Positions 16,924-25,043 are shown, counted from the stretch's first letter. The stretch: 34,961 nt of DNA from Tannerellaceae bacterium (GCA_031288515.1 JAITRG010000057.1:1-34961); one strand, 5' to 3'. Made by a program: numbers and translations. Notes: a model not told the origin generated them from the letters alone.

Positions 16924-16986
16924 ATTTCTTTTAGCGTTAATTGAGTTTTTTATGGAGTAAATGTAGATAAAAATCCGGGATTTACA

Positions 16987-17172
16987 AGAGCCTGTTTAAA
17001 TAAATCATATTTTCTTTTCTTGGATTTATAATACTTTCTTTATATATTGCCACCGGGTTTCCGTTAAATTTGTCTGATACATTTTTTAGTTTGCTAGCTT
17101 CAAAGAAAACATCTATCCGGCGAATACGGAGATACGTTAGACTTTTATTTCAATAAAATTTAAACAGGCTCT
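16987..17172. mobile_element. MITE-like element with 15-bp terminal inverted repeats
   Basis: AGAGCCTGTTTAAAT (16987-17001) and ATTTAAACAGGCTCT (17158-17172) are perfect inverted repeats around about 156 bp of AT-rich non-coding DNA. Short size, perfect ends and no gene suggest a miniature inverted-repeat element. A GAGCCTGTTTAAA end resembles ends of some Bacteroidetes insertion sequences, but I cannot name the family. No convincing target duplication is visible. It ends five bases before the ATG of the PH-like gene and contains a TAAATTTG box at 17065-17072 that could now drive that gene. Confidence 0.6.
17065..17072 (+). promoter_or_regulatory. Promoter-like box inside the MITE-like element
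   Basis: TAAATTTG fits TAnnTTTG and points toward the PH-like gene 105 nt away. It is the only such box found between 16924 and 17177 in that direction. Confidence 0.35.
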
Positions 17173-17177
17173 AAGTT

Positions 17178-17639
17178 ATGAATAAGAAAAAAGTATTCCG
17201 TTCACGTATAAGCGTGTTACTTGTCGGGTTCATATTCGCTATATTCATACCGCTGATATTCATCGCAATGTTTCAGGAAAAGACATATCAGGGTATGTAT
17301 ATCATTGGTGGAATTTTGTTGTTTATTATTTTACTTTCTGCAGGAATGCGTTATGTCATTTCCGAAGGTAAACTGTTTCTGAAGTTTTTTTGGCTTATTC
17401 CAATCGGGAGTGCGGATATTGCGAAAATAATAGCGGCGGAACGTTCATACAATCCGCTTTCATCGCCTGCCTTCTCCTTAAAGAGACTGCATATCACTTT
17501 TGCGAGAGGCCGGTTTTGGCTGATTTCACCTGTTCGTGAAAAGGAATTTATTAAGGCGTTAAAAGAGATCAATCCTCATATATATGTAAATGTTCCCTGT
17601 AAAAAGGGGATGTGGCGTATTCTGGACTGGGATATTTGA
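17178..17639 (+). CDS. Small membrane protein with bacterial PH-like domain
   Basis: A 153-residue protein with two adjacent membrane helices (about 12-31 and 40-57: VLLVGFIFAIFIPLIFIAMF and YIIGGILLFIILLSAG), followed by a cytoplasmic beta-rich domain (ISEGKLFLKFFWLIPIGSAD and onward, ending in an REKEFIKALKEINPHI helix). This is the layout of bacterial PH-domain (bPH/YdbT-like) proteins. Role unknown. It stands alone between a MITE-like element and a repeat array, with a possible promoter inside the MITE-like element. Confidence 0.65.
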   Translation: MNKKKVFRSRISVLLVGFIFAIFIPLIFIAMFQEKTYQGMYIIGGILLFIILLSAGMRYVISEGKLFLKFFWLIPIGSADIAKIIAAERSYNPLSSPAFSLKRLHITFARGRFWLISPVREKEFIKALKEINPHIYVNVPCKKGMWRILDWDI

Positions 17640-17862
17640 ACAGGGACAACCTGCTGATGACCTGCGGTAATGTCTAGCCCCTGAAAGCGGGCTGAAACAT
17701 CTCCTTTCAGGATTTCATTCTGTGAGGCAAACAGTTATAAGCCGGCTGGAAGCTGAAAGGAGGGGCGAAAAAAAGGAATTTGCAGGCAGGTTACCATACG
17801 AAAACAGCGTTTCTTTAGTGAACCGGACGGCATTGAATAAGAATCTGCGGGCGTGTTCCAGC
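17640..17862. repeat. CTTTCAG/GCTGAAAGG hairpin module, internal copy, and adjoining spacer
   Basis: CTCCTTTCAG (17701-17710) and CTGAAAGGAG (17753-17762) form a perfect 10-bp stem around a 42-nt loop. The block at 17735-17759, ending GGCTGGAAGCTGAAAG, matches 34660-34684 at 24 of 25 positions. Motif order (CTGAAAGC, CTTTCAGGATTT, TTCTGT, GCTGAAAGG) parallels the left and right copies. No gene is visible in this stretch. Confidence 0.65.
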
Positions 17863-17979
17863 AAAAAAAGTCATTACGACGTCTTCAGCAAACCATCATA
17901 ATGGTTTGCTGAAGAGATCATAATGCTTTTCCGAAGAGATCATAATGGTTTACTGAACACATTGTAATGACTTTTTTTC
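17863..17979. repeat. 22-nt-period palindromic tandem array, internal copy (5 units)
   Basis: Five units of exactly 22 nt start at 17870, 17892, 17914, 17936 and 17958. The outer ends are perfect 15-bp inverted repeats: AAAAAAAGTCATTAC (17863-17877) and GTAATGACTTTTTTT (17964-17978). A perfect 14-bp stem, CTTCAGCAAACCAT (17883-17896) with ATGGTTTGCTGAAG (17901-17914), closes a CATA loop. The array overlaps the 3' end of ispG (stop at 17952-17950). Confidence 0.9.
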
Positions 17980-19758
17980 TGCTTTCCAGTCGCCGTTCTC
18001 TTTGATTAGTTGGGTGAGGCGTTCTACGGCTTCTGTTTCGGGGATGTTTTTGTGAATGCAGGTTTTGCCTTTGTACAGGTCTATTTTTCCGCGGGCTGAG
18101 CCTACGTATCCGTAGTCGGCGTCGGCCATTTCCCCGGGGCCGTTTACGATGCAGCCCATGATGCCTATCTTTAGTCCTTTCAGGTGGGAAGTGGCTTCTT
18201 TTATGCGGGCGATGGCGGTTTGTAAATTATATAGCGTGCGTCCGCAGCCCGGGCAGGAGATGTATTCGGTTTTGCTGATACGGGTGCGGGTGGCCTGGAG
18301 GATGCCGAACATGACGCCGTCGGATATGGCGGCGGCTCCGTTTTCATTATGCAGCATGACGCCGTCTCCGAAGCCGTCGAGGAGTAAGGTTCCGAAATCG
18401 ACCGCCGCTTTCAATTGCAGGGATTCGGTATCCGTTTCCTTATACTCCCGGTGCAGAATGACGGGGACGTCGCAACCGGCCGCCATCAATTGATGAAGGG
18501 CGGCCCGCATGGCTCCTACACTGTTACGGCCGGGGGCGCTTAGGATAACGACGACGCTTTTATCCTGCGATAATACTTCTATAACGTGTTCGTCCAACTG
18601 TTCGTATGTAAGGCGGATGAACTTTAGCTGCGTAGCGTACTTCTTTAATTCATCAATTTCGGAAGCGATGAAAAGGGGGAATACGTTCGTTTTCGGTTTC
18701 CATGATAACGAGTCGGCTATCGATGGAATCGTATCCGGGAAATTATCGGGGTCTTCGTCGCCTGTATAGATGTAGTCGGGGAGAGATGTGTAGTTTGCCA
18801 AATCTCCGTTTCTGCGGGTTGAAATAACGACGGGCGCTTCGGTCCCTCCGATGTCGTTTACCCGGCGGGTTATTCTTCTGCCTGTAGACAGCGGGCTGTA
18901 TCCGGGAAAGGGGGAAGCTGTAATGAGATCGCGCCCTTTCCGTTCCATTATGTAATTGACTAACTTTTGGGCGACCGGTATTTCGGCTTCCGGTTCTTCG
19001 CTGAGGGAGACGCGGATGGCGTCTCCAATGCCGTCCGACAGCAGGGCGCCGATACCTGCGGCGCTTTTGATACGTCCGTCTTCGCCGTCGCCGGCTTCGG
19101 TTACGCCCAGGTGCAGAGGATAGCGCATGTCTTCGGCATCCATTACTTGCGCCAACAGGCGGACGGTTTTAACCATTACGACCGTATTGGAGGCTTTGAT
19201 CGAGATTACTACATCATGGAAGTTCTCTTCCCGGCAAATATGGAGAAATTCCATACAGGAGGCAACCATCCCTTCGGGCGTATCGCCGTACTGGTCCATA
19301 ATGCGACCGGAGAGCGAACCGTGATTAACGCCTATGCGGATGGCGGTTCCATGTTCCTTACAGATGTTGAGGAAAGAGACGAAACGTTGGCGGAGCGCTT
19401 CAGGGGTAGCGGCGTAATTGCCCGGGTTTATCCTTACTTTCTCTACCTCTTTAGCGGCTGCGGCTGCGGCTCGCGGGTTGAAGTGAATATCGGCCACTAA
19501 CGGCGTGGCGTAGCCCCGTTCGTTCAGCGCTTTGCGGATGACGCCCAAGTTATGGGCTTCCCGTTCGCCCTGTGCGGTAAAGCGTACGTATTCGGCGCCG
19601 GCTTCAATCATCCGGATGGCCTGTTGTACGGCGGCTTCCGTATCCATAGTGGATACGTTGGCCATCGATTGGATACGGATGGGATTATCGCCCCCCACAG
19701 GGACGTTGCCAACGCGGACGACCGAAGATTTGCGGCGGCTGTAATTAAACGGGTCCAT
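17950..19758 (-). CDS. ispG: 4-hydroxy-3-methylbut-2-enyl diphosphate synthase, long three-domain form
   Basis: A 602-residue IspG (GcpE), the penultimate enzyme of the methylerythritol phosphate pathway, reducing MEcPP to HMBPP. The N-terminal TIM-barrel begins RIQSMANVSTMDTEAAVQQA, and an inserted middle domain (about 270-500) accounts for the extra length seen in Bacteroidetes, plants and Chlamydia. The C-terminal [4Fe-4S] domain has SCPGCGRTLYN and GIMGCIVNGPGEMADADYGY, giving the cluster cysteines. It follows purE by 14 nt, the last gene of the rpoN-to-ispG run. The final residues KKSLQCVQ and the TAA are encoded by the edge of the 22-nt array, so the native C-terminus was probably a few residues different. 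Confidence 0.96.
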   Translation of the reverse strand: MDPFNYSRRKSSVVRVGNVPVGGDNPIRIQSMANVSTMDTEAAVQQAIRMIEAGAEYVRFTAQGEREAHNLGVIRKALNERGYATPLVADIHFNPRAAAAAAKEVEKVRINPGNYAATPEALRQRFVSFLNICKEHGTAIRIGVNHGSLSGRIMDQYGDTPEGMVASCMEFLHICREENFHDVVISIKASNTVVMVKTVRLLAQVMDAEDMRYPLHLGVTEAGDGEDGRIKSAAGIGALLSDGIGDAIRVSLSEEPEAEIPVAQKLVNYIMERKGRDLITASPFPGYSPLSTGRRITRRVNDIGGTEAPVVISTRRNGDLANYTSLPDYIYTGDEDPDNFPDTIPSIADSLSWKPKTNVFPLFIASEIDELKKYATQLKFIRLTYEQLDEHVIEVLSQDKSVVVILSAPGRNSVGAMRAALHQLMAAGCDVPVILHREYKETDTESLQLKAAVDFGTLLLDGFGDGVMLHNENGAAAISDGVMFGILQATRTRISKTEYISCPGCGRTLYNLQTAIARIKEATSHLKGLKIGIMGCIVNGPGEMADADYGYVGSARGKIDLYKGKTCIHKNIPETEAVERLTQLIKENGDWKAEKKSLQCVQ

Positions 19759-19772
19759 CTGACGTTTACCGG

Positions 19773-20279
19773 CTAATTTGTTTTGTATTTAAAATGAATA
19801 TTCGCCAGTTCGTTGTTTGCGCCTGTTATTTTCTTTTTTAAACCTTCTTTATAAAGGAAGAGCTTTTCCCGGAGTTTTTCATCCCCTGTAGAGAGAATCT
19901 GTACGGCGAGGATGCCGGCGTTCAAGGCTCCGTTAATGCCGACCGTGGCAACCGGGATGCCCGGGGGCATCTGTACGATAGCCAGTAATGCGTCCATTCC
20001 ATCGAGCGAAGAATTGATGGGAACGCCGATTACCGGAAGCGTCGTCATAGAGGCTATCACGCCGCCGAGGTGTGCCGCCATGCCGGCTGCTGCGATAATT
20101 ACTTTTATCCCGCGCCCGCCGGCTCCTTTGGCAAAGGCTTCTACTTCGGCGGGGGTACGATGGGCGGAAAGCGCGTGCATCTCGAAGGGGACTTCCATTT
20201 CGTCTAGAAACGCGGCGGCTTTCTCCATGATGGGCAGGTCTGAGACACTGCCCATGATGATGCTTACTGCGGGCGTCAT
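19773..20279 (-). CDS. purE: N5-carboxyaminoimidazole ribonucleotide mutase
   Basis: A 168-residue class I PurE of normal length, converting N5-CAIR to CAIR in purine synthesis. The signature [19 protein letters not shown] at the N-terminus includes the Ser and Asp that bind the substrate; SAHRTP supplies the conserved His, and [11 protein letters not shown] and [20 protein letters not shown] complete the active site. Its ATG overlaps the gcvH stop as ATGA, so the two are translationally coupled. No purK is adjacent. Confidence 0.96.
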   Translation of the reverse strand: MTPAVSIIMGSVSDLPIMEKAAAFLDEMEVPFEMHALSAHRTPAEVEAFAKGAGGRGIKVIIAAAGMAAHLGGVIASMTTLPVIGVPINSSLDGMDALLAIVQMPPGIPVATVGINGALNAGILAVQILSTGDEKLREKLFLYKEGLKKKITGANNELANIHFKYKTN

Positions 20280-20656
20280 TTTCCGGTAAGTTCTTGATAG
20301 GCGGCGGCTGATAGCAGTTCGCCTAATTCTTCGGGGCTGGTTACGGCTATCTTGATTAACCAGCCTTTGTCGTAAGGATCCGCATTCACTAATTCCGGTT
20401 GTTCTTCCAGAGCATCGTTTACTTCCAATACCTCTCCGCTTACCGGCATAAACAGGTCGGATACGGTTTTAACCGCTTCGACGGAACCGAAAACTTCTTC
20501 TTTTTGCAGGCTTTCGCCTTTCGTTGCGATGTCTACAAACACGATTTCTCCCAGTTCGCTTTGTGCGTAATCTGTGATACCAACGTAAGCTTCATCGCCC
20601 TCTACACGTATCCATTCATGGTCTTTTGTGTACTTTAATTCAGCAGGAAAATTCAT
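20276..20656 (-). CDS. gcvH: Glycine cleavage system H protein
   Basis: A 126-residue lipoyl carrier of the glycine cleavage system. The N-terminal [20 protein letters not shown] and the lipoylation motif [20 protein letters not shown] (lipoyl-Lys in EAVKT) are textbook. It shuttles the aminomethyl group between the P, T and L proteins, which are not in this window. It lies 20 nt after the PAP2-like gene and overlaps purE by four bases. Confidence 0.96.
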   Translation of the reverse strand: MNFPAELKYTKDHEWIRVEGDEAYVGITDYAQSELGEIVFVDIATKGESLQKEEVFGSVEAVKTVSDLFMPVSGEVLEVNDALEEQPELVNADPYDKGWLIKIAVTSPEELGELLSAAAYQELTGK

Positions 20657-20676
20657 AATTTAGCGTTTTTATTGAA

Positions 20677-21288
20677 TTAATAAATAAAACTCATAAGAGA
20701 GGCTCCGAACGCACATATAAATCCTAATCCGAAACCTGCACAGGTCTGCATGGGCGTATGCTTTTTTAACAGAATCCGCGAAGTGCATACCAGTCCGCCG
20801 GCCAAAAGAATCATGATGAACAGCCGGAAGGGATTTATCATCTGTATCTGCGCTACCCCCATCACGGCTCCCAGCAATCCGCCGATACCGATAGCGTGCG
20901 CGCTGATTTTCCATGCAAAGTTGATAAACAGCGCGATGAATAACGCCAGGCATATGCCGATAAACAGCGACAGCAACCAGAAGGGCATCTGCATCTTGAA
21001 CAGGTAGAAGAGGCACGTCATGTTGGAGGCAATGAATATCAGGTAGGGAATGGTGCGTTCTCTTTTGTCTGTCAGTTCCGCGTCACTGGCGGCTCCCCCT
21101 TTTATCATCAGCAACATAAGCAAGCCGGGAATGACGGCGGTGCACAAAAATGAGCCTCCCGCAAGATATAGCTTCATTGTGGATGGATAAATCGCCAGGT
21201 ATGTGTAATTGAGCGCTAACAATACCCCGTAGGTAACCATCAGCAAAGGATGGAAGGCGATAGATGCTATGTTGGCCATTAATTTCAT
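20677..21288 (-). CDS. Membrane protein related to PAP2 phosphatases
   Basis: About 203 residues with six predicted membrane helices. Motifs recall the PAP2 acid-phosphatase family in weakened form: DKRERTIPY (for KxxxxxxRP), ISAHAIGIGG (for PSGH) and SRILLKKHTPMQTCAGFGLG (for SRxxxxxHxxxD). Because the middle motif lacks PSG, catalytic activity is uncertain. The open frame reaches back to 21327 inside rpoN. I prefer the ATG at 21288 because it follows the rpoN stop and sits just below a TAACTTTG box; the ATG at 21279 is another possibility. It belongs to the rpoN-gcvH-purE-ispG run. Confidence 0.65.
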   Translation of the reverse strand: MKLMANIASIAFHPLLMVTYGVLLALNYTYLAIYPSTMKLYLAGGSFLCTAVIPGLLMLLMIKGGAASDAELTDKRERTIPYLIFIASNMTCLFYLFKMQMPFWLLSLFIGICLALFIALFINFAWKISAHAIGIGGLLGAVMGVAQIQMINPFRLFIMILLAGGLVCTSRILLKKHTPMQTCAGFGLGFICAFGASLMSFIY

Positions 21289-21296
21289 TCTACATG

Positions 21297-21304
21297 CAAA
21301 GTTA
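21297..21304 (-). promoter_or_regulatory. Internal -7 box at the end of rpoN
   Basis: The minus strand reads TAACTTTG across the rpoN stop codon, 8 nt before the PAP2-like ATG. A transcript from here would have almost no leader, so either it is leaderless or the box is fortuitous. Confidence 0.3.
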
Positions 21305-22753
21305 TATTTCTTTTCTGAGGCGGGCAACCGGAATGTCCATTTGTTCGCGATATTTTGCTACCGTACGGCGGGCAATCACGTATCCCTTCTCTTTCAGGAT
21401 AGAGGCGATCTCTTCGTCTGTCAGGGGTTTCCTTTTATCCTCGCCGTCTATATGATCTTTCATTATTTTTTTTACTTCGCGGGTGGAAACCTCCTCGCCC
21501 GAATCGGTAGACATGGATTCCGAGAAGAAATATTTCAGCGGATAGATACCGAAGTTTGTCTGCACATATTTACTGTTGCTTACGCGCGAGATGGTGGAGA
21601 CGTCGTATCCGGCGCGCTCAGCCACGTCTTTTAATATCATGGGGCGGAGGGAGACGTCGCCGCCTGTAAGGAAGAAGTCCTGTTGGAGCGAAATAATCGT
21701 TTCCATCGTTCGCCGCAGCGTTTCCTGCCGTTGTTTGATAGCGTCGATGAACCATTGGGCGGAGTCGAGCTTTTGCTTTACAAATTGTACGGCATCGCGC
21801 ATCTCGGGCGTTTGGTTGGCTTTGTTCGAAGCATAGCTTTGAAACATATCCATATAGTCGCGGTTGATATGCAAATCGGGGATTCCCCTGGCGTTCATGC
21901 TGAGGAAAAGCTCGCCATTAAGGGCTTCTACTATAAAGTCGGGCGTAATCTGGCTCATGGCGGATTCCATAGAATCTTCCCAACTGCCGCCCGGTTTGGG
22001 GTTGAGCAGGGTGATTTCCCGGATAGCTTTCTTCAGGTCGGCCTCATTTCTGTTCAGCGCCCGGAGTATTTTGTCGTAATGCTTGCGTGAGAACTCGTCG
22101 AAATAATCCCTGATAATAGCCGTTGCCAATTCTACCATCTGAGTTTGTTCTTTCTTCTCCAACTGGATAAGCAGACACTCTTGCAGGTTGCGGGAGCAGA
22201 TGCCGGGCGGGTCAAAATCCTGGATAACTTTCAGTACGTCCTCTATTTCTTTTTCCTCTACTACCTGCCCGGCCTGGAATATCAGGTCGTCTGCAATGGA
22301 GGAGAGGCTGCGGCGCAAGTACCCGTCGTCGTCGATATTACCTATAATGTATTCGGCTATTTTCTCTTCCTTTTCGGGAAAGCCGCGCAAACCTGACTGT
22401 TGCAACAAATATTCGTTGAGCGACTGGCCTGCGGAGAAAGGGATATCCTCCTTTTGCTCTGTCCGTTCCCTAATCTCGCGCAGTTTATAGTCGGGGATAT
22501 CATCTTCCGTCAGGTAGTCGCCCAGCGAGAGGTCGGTATCGGTTTCGTTTGCCGGGGCTTCTTCGTCCTCATTTCCGGCGGGTTCGAAATCGTCCGGCAT
22601 ATCCATACCTTCTTCCAGCGCCGGGTTTTCTTCCAATTCATGCTTTACCCTTTCTTCCAACTCAATCGTAGGCAGTTCCAATAGCTTAATCAACTGAATT
22701 TGTTGAGGGGAAAGCTTTTGCTGTAATTTTTGCTGTAACTGTTGTCTCAACAT
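21302..22753 (-). CDS. rpoN: RNA polymerase sigma-54 factor
   Basis: A 483-residue RpoN. The glutamine-rich region I (MLRQQLQQKLQQKLSPQQIQ LIKLLELP) that contacts activators is followed by an acidic linker (about 45-90), the core-binding domain, an HTH and the C-terminal RpoN box ARRTVAKYREQ, which reads the -24 element. It directs RNA polymerase to -24/-12 promoters that need an AAA+ activator; none is encoded in this window. First gene of a likely operon with the PAP2-like gene, gcvH, purE and ispG, and preceded by a good promoter box. Confidence 0.96.
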   Translation of the reverse strand: MLRQQLQQKLQQKLSPQQIQLIKLLELPTIELEERVKHELEENPALEEGMDMPDDFEPAGNEDEEAPANETDTDLSLGDYLTEDDIPDYKLREIRERTEQKEDIPFSAGQSLNEYLLQQSGLRGFPEKEEKIAEYIIGNIDDDGYLRRSLSSIADDLIFQAGQVVEEKEIEDVLKVIQDFDPPGICSRNLQECLLIQLEKKEQTQMVELATAIIRDYFDEFSRKHYDKILRALNRNEADLKKAIREITLLNPKPGGSWEDSMESAMSQITPDFIVEALNGELFLSMNARGIPDLHINRDYMDMFQSYASNKANQTPEMRDAVQFVKQKLDSAQWFIDAIKQRQETLRRTMETIISLQQDFFLTGGDVSLRPMILKDVAERAGYDVSTISRVSNSKYVQTNFGIYPLKYFFSESMSTDSGEEVSTREVKKIMKDHIDGEDKRKPLTDEEIASILKEKGYVIARRTVAKYREQMDIPVARLRKEI

Positions 22754-22785
22754 ATATTAAAACATCTCTATCCGTTTACGCCCGG

Positions 22786-22814
22786 CAAATATACGCTTTT
22801 CTTTCATATCTTCA
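22786..22814 (-). promoter_or_regulatory. Promoter of the rpoN operon
   Basis: The minus strand reads TATATTTG at 22793-22786, with a TTG about 18-19 nt upstream (22814-22812). This matches the Bacteroidetes -33/-7 layout and leaves a leader of about 25 nt. Confidence 0.6.
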
Positions 22815-22832
22815 ATTCCGTATCTTTTATCC

Positions 22833-24188
22833 TTACAGCAGCATGGATGTTATGAACATATAGATCATCATGCCGATGATATCGTTTGTGATGGTGATAA
22901 ACGGGCCGGTTGCCAGGGCGGGGTCTATTTTCATCTTGTTTAGCGTCATGGGGACTATGGCTCCGAAGATACTGGCAAACATTACTACGGCAAAGAGGCT
23001 GAGCGAGACGGAGGCGGTTATAGACTGGTTGCCCAATGTGAAATAGTTGTAGATAAAGACAATCAGGCTGATTGTGCAAGCATTGATGAGTGAAACGGTC
23101 GATTCTTTGGCTACTTGCCGGACAATCTGGCCGGCTTTAAGCGTATTGTTGGCCAACCCCTGTACTACGATAGCGGACGACTGTATGCCTACGTTTCCGC
23201 CGGTTCCACCGATCAGGGGAATGAATAAGGCCATTTTGGGATTGGCGGCAAAACCATTTTCAAAGCTGCCTAATATAAAGGAAGTACCCAGTCCGCCTAT
23301 CATCCCGATGACGAGCCATGGGAGGCGGGCAGCCGTTTGCATGAATACGTTATCGGTTGTCTCTACGTCTTGCGAGATACCCGAAGCCAACTGATAGTCG
23401 CGTTCGTGCTGTTCGCGTACTTCATCCATTACGTCGTCGATGGTGATACGCCCTACCAGCCGTCCGATACTGTCTACCACAGGAAGGGCCACCAGGTCGT
23501 ATTTGGCAATTACCTGCGCTACTTCTTCGATGCTGTCATTGTCGTGCACAGTGATGGGGCCTTTTTTCATAACATGCTTAATCTTCGATACGGAAGGGTT
23601 TGTGATCATTCGTTTCAGAGGGAGTACGCCCCGTAAACGTTCGTCGTCGTCTACTACATATACGTAATAAATTTCGTCCATTTCTTCGGCCTGGCGGCGC
23701 ATTTCTTCGATACATTGCGGCATACTCCAATTCTCGTTCACCACAATCATTTCCGTACCCATCAGTCCGCCGGCGGTATCTTCGTCGTATTTCAGCAGGT
23801 CTACAATATCGCCTGCCTGCTCTACATCTTCTATATGTGACAGAATTTCTTCCTGCGTGCCTTCATCGAGGCTACGCATAAAATCCACCGCATCGTCTGT
23901 GTCCATATTGTCCACAAGGCGCTTGGCGATTAATTCATTCGGTAGTTCTTTGAGTAGTTTGTTCCGGTCTTCCTCATCGATTTCCATCAACACGTCGGCC
24001 GCTTCTTCGTCGCCCATCAGCGAATAGAGATAGATGGCTTCCTGCATATTCAGTTCCTGGAACAACTCTGCTATATCCGCCGGATGCAGGTCTTTCAGTA
24101 CTTCCCGCGCTTTGTTATCGTCTTTTTGACTGATAATGCGCTTCAGGCTTTCGATGTATTCTTTTGTTGCGAGGTCGGGCATAGACAT
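22833..24188 (-). CDS. mgtE: Magnesium transporter MgtE
   Basis: A 451-residue MgtE of standard length. The N-domain (about 15-130) is a helical superhelix rich in Asp and Glu (LHPADIAELFQELN, DEEAADVLMEIDEEDRNK), then paired CBS domains (about 135-255, with GRLVGRITIDDVMDEV) gate the channel by binding Mg2+. Five membrane helices occupy the C-terminal third (LVIGMIGGLGTSFILGS, PLIGGTGGNVGIQSSAIVVQ). It imports Mg2+ across the inner membrane. It lies seven bases after ksgA and is probably co-transcribed with it. Confidence 0.95.
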   Translation of the reverse strand: MSMPDLATKEYIESLKRIISQKDDNKAREVLKDLHPADIAELFQELNMQEAIYLYSLMGDEEAADVLMEIDEEDRNKLLKELPNELIAKRLVDNMDTDDAVDFMRSLDEGTQEEILSHIEDVEQAGDIVDLLKYDEDTAGGLMGTEMIVVNENWSMPQCIEEMRRQAEEMDEIYYVYVVDDDERLRGVLPLKRMITNPSVSKIKHVMKKGPITVHDNDSIEEVAQVIAKYDLVALPVVDSIGRLVGRITIDDVMDEVREQHERDYQLASGISQDVETTDNVFMQTAARLPWLVIGMIGGLGTSFILGSFENGFAANPKMALFIPLIGGTGGNVGIQSSAIVVQGLANNTLKAGQIVRQVAKESTVSLINACTISLIVFIYNYFTLGNQSITASVSLSLFAVVMFASIFGAIVPMTLNKMKIDPALATGPFITITNDIIGMMIYMFITSMLL

Positions 24189-24195
24189 TTTCGGT

Positions 24196-24981
24196 TTATG
24201 TTTTCAGATAACATTCGGCGAGCTGCGTAAGTTCTATGAACTGTTCAACAGACAACTGTTCCGGCCGTTTGTCGAAAACGGGTAATACATAATCAGGGCA
24301 ATCTTTGCCTAATAACCGTTTCATGGAATTGCGGAGTGTTTTCCTCCGTTGATTAAAGGAGGTTTTAACCACCGTTTTGAACAATGCCTCATCGCAATTT
24401 AAACTGGTACGGTTATTCCTTTTGATGCGGATAACGCCACTCTTTACTTTTGGAGGAGGATCGAACACCTGTTCGCTTACCGTAAACAGGTATTCCACAT
24501 CATACCAGACTTGCAATAAGACACTGAGAATACCGTATGTTTTGCTCCCCGGGCCTGCTGCAAGGCGTTCGGCCACTTCTTTTTGCAACATACCCGAGCA
24601 GCAGGGGATATGATCTTTGTATTCTAACACCTTAAAGAAAATCTGGCTCGATATATTGTAGGGGTAATTCCCTATCACGCAAAAGGAAGGGGGGAATATC
24701 CGTAAAAGATTCAATTGAAGGAAGTCGCCGGTAATGATTCGTCCTTCCAATCCGGGGAAGCGCTTTTCAAGATAAGCTACCGATTCCAAATCCAGTTCTA
24801 CTACGGTAAGGTCGTGTCCGGCTTCAAGCAGGAAACGGGTGAGCACGCCCATTCCCGGCCCTATTTCCAGAACCGGCGCCCCTTTATACTCCGACAGCGT
24901 ATCTGCAATACGTTTTGCAATTTGCATGTCTTTCAGGAAATGTTGTCCTAACGCTTTTTTCGGCCTGACTGTTCTCGTCAC
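24196..24981 (-). CDS. rsmA: 16S rRNA dimethyladenosine transferase
   Basis: A 261-residue KsgA/RsmA. It dimethylates two adjacent adenines in the 3' terminal hairpin of 16S rRNA. SAM motif LEIGPGMGVLT and catalytic NYPYNIS (the NxPY motif of N6-adenine methyltransferases) are present, followed by DPPPKVKSGVI and the family C-terminal FNQRRKTLRNSMK. The start codon is GTG (24981-24979), giving MTRTVRPKKALGQHFL, the usual N-terminus. It heads a two-gene unit with mgtE. Its promoter overlaps that of the divergent membrane protein gene. Confidence 0.96.
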   Translation of the reverse strand: MTRTVRPKKALGQHFLKDMQIAKRIADTLSEYKGAPVLEIGPGMGVLTRFLLEAGHDLTVVELDLESVAYLEKRFPGLEGRIITGDFLQLNLLRIFPPSFCVIGNYPYNISSQIFFKVLEYKDHIPCCSGMLQKEVAERLAAGPGSKTYGILSVLLQVWYDVEYLFTVSEQVFDPPPKVKSGVIRIKRNNRTSLNCDEALFKTVVKTSFNQRRKTLRNSMKRLLGKDCPDYVLPVFDKRPEQLSVEQFIELTQLAECYLKT

Positions 24982-25019
24982 TTCTTGCTGTTGAAAATGT
25001 TTGTATTAAAATATATTCT

Positions 25020-25027
25020 TATCTTTG
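25020..25027 (+). promoter_or_regulatory. -7 box for the UPF0104-VOC-beta-helix operon
   Basis: TATCTTTG with TTTG at 25000-25003 upstream (16-nt spacer, slightly short). The predicted start near 25033 lies within the region used by the opposing rsmA promoter. Confidence 0.55.
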
Positions 25028-25035
25028 CAGACATG

Positions 25036-25043
25036 CAAAAATA
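25036..25043 (-). promoter_or_regulatory. -7 box for rsmA-mgtE
   Basis: The minus strand reads TATTTTTG. With the plus-strand box at 25020-25027 it forms two face-to-face promoters only eight bases apart. Confidence 0.45.

Noticed and set aside
18967..19500. 177-residue open frame antisense to ispG
   Set aside because: Lies inside ispG with no promoter or recognisable product.
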